Below, piece after piece: positions 26,077-29,552 of a stretch of DNA of 29,552 bases. The notes under the pieces are model-generated. The model had not been told where the DNA came from. It saw nothing but the letters and a program-made list of their open reading frames with translations, and ran no database searches. How positions within the stretch are numbered: position 1 is the stretch's first letter; each line of letters begins with the position of its first letter. This stretch comes from Vavraia culicis subsp. floridensis (lineage: Eukaryota; Microsporidia; Pleistophoridae). The position numbers and the translations under genes are program-made. Location: contig NW_007360640.1 of the NCBI RefSeq assembly GCF_000192795.1, positions 1 through 29,552 of the forward strand, in the 5' to 3' direction.

Positions 26077-26679
26077 ATGTCAAAACAATGCACAAAGCTA
26101 CGCGAGGTGGGCTACTGCATCGCAGTGCCTCTTCCCCAACAGTACGACCACCAGCTGCGCACAGACCGTGACATTCGCAACGCGCTCGACACGCATCCCA
26201 CGGTGGTGATAAACGCGCACGTCACAAAGGTAAGCGACGGTGACACGTACCATTGCTACCATCTGTTTGAGGACGAGACGGAGGGCAAGCTTAAGATACG
26301 CGTGCTCGGCATCGACACGCCAGAGCGGAAGAACAACCAGTGGGACGGCCAACCGCTCGCTGAGGAGGCTACAACGGCACTTTCTGACATGATCTACCAG
26401 AAGGATGTTGTTCTCGAGGTGCTGGGCCTTGATAAGTACAGAAGGCTGCTCGGGCTGACGTATTTTGAGGATGAGAACGGGCTGTGGAGGTGTGTTGGTC
26501 TGGAGATGCTGAAATTGGGCATGGCAACCGTTTATAGGAGCGACAAGAAGGAGGGAACGGGGATGGAGTGCCTGTTGGACATGTTTGAGGAGGAGGCGAG
26601 GAGTAAAGGGCTCGGTGTGTGGGGACGCGAGGATTACGAGGCACCTAGGGAGTACCGTGCACGTATGAGAAGGAAGTAA
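26077..26679 (+). CDS. Soluble staphylococcal-nuclease-like protein
   Basis: The 200-residue protein has a TNase domain starting at VTKVSDGDTYHCY. Active-site motifs are RVLGIDTPE (Arg75, Asp80, Glu83) and DKYRRLLGLTYF with Arg123. The Arg-Glu-Arg spacing (8 and 40) is identical to that of the membrane-anchored protein upstream, so the two are probably paralogues despite low similarity elsewhere. It has no membrane segment or signal peptide; the 40-residue N-terminus (KLREVGYCIAVPLPQQYDHQ) resembles the lead-in of Lcl3-like proteins. Predicted to be a Ca-dependent nuclease; location unknown. TATAAAA is ~25 bp upstream and ACTCCCA precedes the ATG. Confidence 0.85.
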   Translation: MSKQCTKLREVGYCIAVPLPQQYDHQLRTDRDIRNALDTHPTVVINAHVTKVSDGDTYHCYHLFEDETEGKLKIRVLGIDTPERKNNQWDGQPLAEEATTALSDMIYQKDVVLEVLGLDKYRRLLGLTYFEDENGLWRCVGLEMLKLGMATVYRSDKKEGTGMECLLDMFEEEARSKGLGVWGREDYEAPREYRARMRRK

Positions 26680-27168
26680 AGGTTCGTTTGGTCCGAGTTT
26701 ACGTGTTTTGAACTGTGTTTTATTTTTGAGGTGGCATAGCTTGTGCTGTGGACCGGTGCTACCACTCATACGGTAAAGACCAGCATAAAAAATGATTGGT
26801 CAGTTTGTGCGTAGCGGTGCTCTCCTAAAAATACCAAATATTAATTTTGCTCTACGCCCATCAAAGGTTAACGTGAGCAGTTCATTTTCTTGGACATGTT
26901 CAATCAGCACGATATCAGTGCTTATCAAATAAAAATTAGCATTTAATCTCACCAAGCTCAAAACACGGTACGGTAAAAGACGGGAATAGCATAAAAATGC
27001 ACTTCGTTCCACGGGACAGAACAATAAAAATATAAATTATTTACCAGGATGGCACCGTAAAGACCATGTACGGTGCACAAGCGATGTGTTGTGCATGGAT
27101 GGACAGTTCGTGAGTAACGCGTTTAACGGTACGAACGGTTTTATCGTGGTTGGTACGGCACCCTTCAG
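26680..27168. other. Intergenic, no supported gene
   Basis: Contains only a 74-codon minus-strand frame (26800-27024) without features. GGTACGGCACCCTTCAG precedes the reductase ATG. Confidence 0.55.
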
Positions 27169-29193
27169 ATGAAGGAGATTTCCTTGAAGTACCACAGGAT
27201 AGAAATACCGTTAGAGGATGGAATGGATGAGTGCAGGGTGGAACAACTCATTAAGAGGATGAAGAACGGCACGGTAGTAAGGATTAAGAGACGTGGCATT
27301 GAAAGGAATAGTGGAAATGAGGAGGAGAATGAGGAGAAGAATGAGGAGAAGAATGAGAAAAGGAATGAGGAGAAGAATGAGGAGAAGAATGAGGAGAAGA
27401 ATGAGGAGAAGAATGAAGAGGAGAATGAGGAGGAGAATGAGGAGGAGAATGAGGAGGAGAATGAGGAGGAGAATGAGGAGGAGAATGAGGAGGAGAATGA
27501 GGAGGAGAATGAAGAGGAGAATGAGGAGAGCAATGAGGAGGAGATGAGAAGAATACGTGTATGGAATGAGGAGAGGAATGAGAAAAATAACCAAAAATAC
27601 GATAAAAGCACAAGCAAGGCGAACTGCACAGACACTCTTCTGTCCATCAACTCGGTCTGCACAATTCTATCAGCGCACAACCTTGAACTGGCACAGCACT
27701 GCACAAGTGCACTCAGCACAACGTGGCGTAAATGCTACCACCTCAGATTTGCAGCTTCTCCACGGTTTACACCCGGTGATACGCTTTCACTGTACGTGCC
27801 CTATCCCCTGCATTACATACGCTCATTTATGCGTGCTGTGGGGTTGAACGATGACCTGGTGGTGGTGGAGAGCGGGCAGTTGAGGTACGAAGGTACGGTA
27901 AGTGTGCTGCTGTGCTATTTCATGCCTGTGATCGTGAAGAAGATGCATTTGCTGGTGCTGTACAGGGGATTGGATGGTGAATGGGATGCGTGCTGTGGTG
28001 CACGCACAAAGGGTTGTGAGTGCGATGCTTGCACCAACCGTGTCGGTACCGCCGTGGTAAAACGTAAATTGCGCTATCTCATCAAGCACTACCAGCGTTT
28101 GCCGCCCATAACATTTCCTGATCTGATTCTCAACGTAGGGGTGAAGGGCACCGCCATTCTCAGGTGCTGCTCTGTGGGTGAGCTGAGGAACTTCAGTCTT
28201 ATCAATGAGGTGGGCAGGGATGCAGAGATCATCGTGGGGCTGAGAGAGGACGTGCTCATGAATAATTGTGTGCTGGTGGTTGGTGGTGGCAGTGCGAGCA
28301 CGGAAGGGTCTGGTGCTGAGCACGATGGGGACGGTAAGCATGGTGGCAGGGTTGGTAGCGGTGCCGCTACTACCGCAAATCTTGCCAATCATCCTACGGT
28401 CAACGCCAATAACACGTACCACACCGCACCCTGCCCAAGATACGGCAAAGCATCAACGTACATCCACACCAACACTCCTCTGCCATTGTTCATCAACGTA
28501 CGTAAAAACCTTCTGCTCACGTACAAACCCTCAAAGAGAATGGTGATGATAGCCACCGGTACGGGAGTGACACCGTTCCTTTCTTTCATAAGGAATAGCA
28601 CGTGTGAACGTATGCTGATGGTTTATGGGTTTAGGGATGTTGAGGATGATATTGTTGGTGAGTGTGGGGATGTACTGTGGTATAAGGAGGGGTTGGTTAT
28701 GTGGTGTGAAGAGGGCGGTAATGAGAGGGGTGAAGAGAGGGGTGAAGAGAGGGGTGGAGAGAGGGATGAAGAGAAGGGTGAAGAAGAAGATAAGAACGAG
28801 AGGGGTGAAGATAAGAACGAGAGGGGTGAAGAACAAACATGCAATCAAACAAAGAATGTTGCCCATGGTAAGCGTGGCAGTGCACGGAACACAAACATTT
28901 ACAGCAAAAACACCGGCAACAGAAGAAGCACCCATCCGTGCACCCGTAACGTGAACATCAGCACATCACACGCACCTAAACATTTGCATGGTGCCTTATC
29001 GGTGGTAAAAGTGCAATCAAAGCACCTGTACGTTCAGTCCTTTCTCAACAACCTGCTGCTCAGGGATGGCGATGACCTGCTGTTCTACATCTGTGGTAAC
29101 ATAGACATGCAGAAAAGTGTTTATGAGCTCATCAAGAGAAGATGGGTGCATGCTGCGCTGGAGAGAAGGGTATTTTTTGATAATTGGGATTGA
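27169..29193 (+). CDS. FAD/NADPH reductase of cytochrome-P450-reductase/Tah18 type without flavodoxin domain
   Basis: The product has 674 residues. The first ~48 are of unknown kind and are followed by ~80 residues of NEEE/NEEK repeats (12-bp DNA repeats). The FAD-binding part is marked by TPGDTLSLYVPYPLHYIRSFM (family PGD-x-[LV]-x-[VI]-x-P) and ILRCCSVGELRNF (FAD motif RxYS, here RCCS, ~332). NADPH-binding starts at MVMIATGTGVTPFLSFIR (~457; family GPGTGVAPF) and ends with LLFYICGNIDMQ (family YVCGD) and FFDNWD. An acidic Gly/Glu/Arg repeat (~520-550) interrupts the NADPH domain. The order fits CPR, NDOR1/Tah18 and methionine synthase reductase; Tah18, which reduces Dre2 in cytosolic Fe-S assembly, is the best guess in a microsporidian. 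The normal flavodoxin domain is absent. A cluster of five Cys (CCGARTKGCECDAC) is unusual. Confidence 0.8.
   Translation: MKEISLKYHRIEIPLEDGMDECRVEQLIKRMKNGTVVRIKRRGIERNSGNEEENEEKNEEKNEKRNEEKNEEKNEEKNEEKNEEENEEENEEENEEENEEENEEENEEENEEENEEENEESNEEEMRRIRVWNEERNEKNNQKYDKSTSKANCTDTLLSINSVCTILSAHNLELAQHCTSALSTTWRKCYHLRFAASPRFTPGDTLSLYVPYPLHYIRSFMRAVGLNDDLVVVESGQLRYEGTVSVLLCYFMPVIVKKMHLLVLYRGLDGEWDACCGARTKGCECDACTNRVGTAVVKRKLRYLIKHYQRLPPITFPDLILNVGVKGTAILRCCSVGELRNFSLINEVGRDAEIIVGLREDVLMNNCVLVVGGGSASTEGSGAEHDGDGKHGGRVGSGAATTANLANHPTVNANNTYHTAPCPRYGKASTYIHTNTPLPLFINVRKNLLLTYKPSKRMVMIATGTGVTPFLSFIRNSTCERMLMVYGFRDVEDDIVGECGDVLWYKEGLVMWCEEGGNERGEERGEERGGERDEEKGEEEDKNERGEDKNERGEEQTCNQTKNVAHGKRGSARNTNIYSKNTGNRRSTHPCTRNVNISTSHAPKHLHGALSVVKVQSKHLYVQSFLNNLLLRDGDDLLFYICGNIDMQKSVYELIKRRWVHAALERRVFFDNWD
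27310..27545. repeat. 12-bp coding purine repeat encoding NEEE/NEEK
   Basis: About 19 copies of AATGAGGAGRAG, in frame, forming the acidic low-complexity stretch of the reductase. Purine-only apart from one T per unit on the coding strand. It is related to the noncoding array after VID27. Confidence 0.93.
28725..28835. repeat. Second 12-bp coding purine repeat, GAGAGGGGTGAA
   Basis: About eight diverged in-frame copies encoding (E)RGE / KNERGE. They insert an acidic loop into the NADPH-binding half of the reductase. Confidence 0.85.
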
Positions 29194-29552
29194 TGAGCGG
29201 TGTGTGGATAATCGGAGGTGGCCTTGCTGGGCGTGAAGGGGCGTGAAATACGAAAAGGGCGCTTTCAGTAAAAAGTGCATTTGCGAGTTGCGGCTCGGGC
29301 GGTGCGGTGCACGTTCATGCTCGGTATTGCAGCTCAGTGCGTGGTGCTGGCAGTGCTTCGATTGTTCGTTCTAAATTATTTTATTCGTTGCCTTGCCCAC
29401 CAAATCACTCAGGAACACATTCTTGGTGCACTGGCCCTGCTCCTCCATGCTAACACCAAATAGCGCAGCATCCCAAGGCCAAGCATTTTTGCATCTGACC
29501 GCTTTATTTATCATCGGTACGCTGTTAGCGCATGTTTCGTTCTTCTGCGCTC
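29194..29552. other. Right-edge region; possible 3' end of a minus-strand gene
   Basis: On the minus strand a frame is open from the right edge to a TAG at 29371-29373 (60 codons), reading ...NAWPWDAALFGVSMEEQ...KATNKII. It could be the C-terminus of a gene outside the window. I recognise no family, and an open frame of this length is expected by chance in one of six frames fairly often. No other feature is seen. Confidence 0.25.

Noticed and set aside
29193..29246. Short frame MSGVWIIGGGLAGREGA overlapping the reductase stop (TGATGA), resembling a GidA/TrmFO dinucleotide-binding start
   Set aside because: Ends after 17 codons, and no continuation of the family is seen in any frame downstream; most likely chance.

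Overview
The window looks like nuclear DNA of a microsporidian with an expanded genome, most like the Vavraia/Trachipleistophora group. This is an inference from the sequence. The genes are intronless and encode shortened eukaryotic proteins: a DDX6/Dhh1 helicase, the 20S proteasome beta-2 subunit, Yif1, Vid27, Isd11, deoxyhypusine synthase and a disulfide isomerase. Several carry C-rich tracts directly before the ATG. Gaps of 0.5-2 kb are filled with minisatellites. I found no bacterial operons, no tRNA or rRNA gene and no recognisable transposase.

Layout. Position 1-325 (-) is the N-terminal part of a TesB/ACOT-type acyl-CoA thioesterase cut by the window edge. 1630-2988 (-) is an ER protein disulfide isomerase. 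5063-7628 (+) is a Dhh1-type DEAD-box helicase whose N-terminal extension is split by a probable one-base frameshift. 8474-9763 (+) is an unknown multi-span membrane protein. 10334-10780 (-) is a small protein with weak similarity to RNA polymerase III subunit Rpc53. 11362-11577 (+) is Isd11-like and 12114-12704 (+) is Yif1. 14046-14777 and 15405-16223 (both -) are tandem paralogues of an unrecognised signal-anchored family. 17820-19457 (+) is Vid27. 20174-20716 (+) is a PAP2 lipid phosphatase. 21287-22186 (-) is deoxyhypusine synthase, divergent from proteasome Pup1 at 22664-23431 (+). 23715-24329 and 26077-26679 (+) are two staphylococcal-nuclease-like proteins, one membrane-anchored (Lcl3 type) and one soluble. 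27169-29193 (+) is a cytochrome-P450-reductase/Tah18-type FAD-NADPH reductase that lacks a flavodoxin domain.

Functional links are limited, because the genes are mostly unrelated housekeeping functions. Isd11 (mitosomal Fe-S assembly) and the Tah18-like reductase (possibly cytosolic Fe-S assembly) could share a pathway. PDI, Yif1, PAP2 and Vid27 belong to the endomembrane system.

Points most worth a second look: (1) the deoxyhypusine synthase has lost the segment with the catalytic lysine and has no lysine in its last ~110 residues, so it looks like a pseudoenzyme partner subunit; (2) the tandem signal-anchored paralogues share an exactly placed TATAAATA box; (3) a 7-A tract breaks the frame of the Dhh1 N-terminus; (4) related 12-bp purine repeats occur both outside genes and as coding insertions; (5) the start-codon contexts suggest very short leaders with a C-rich initiator.
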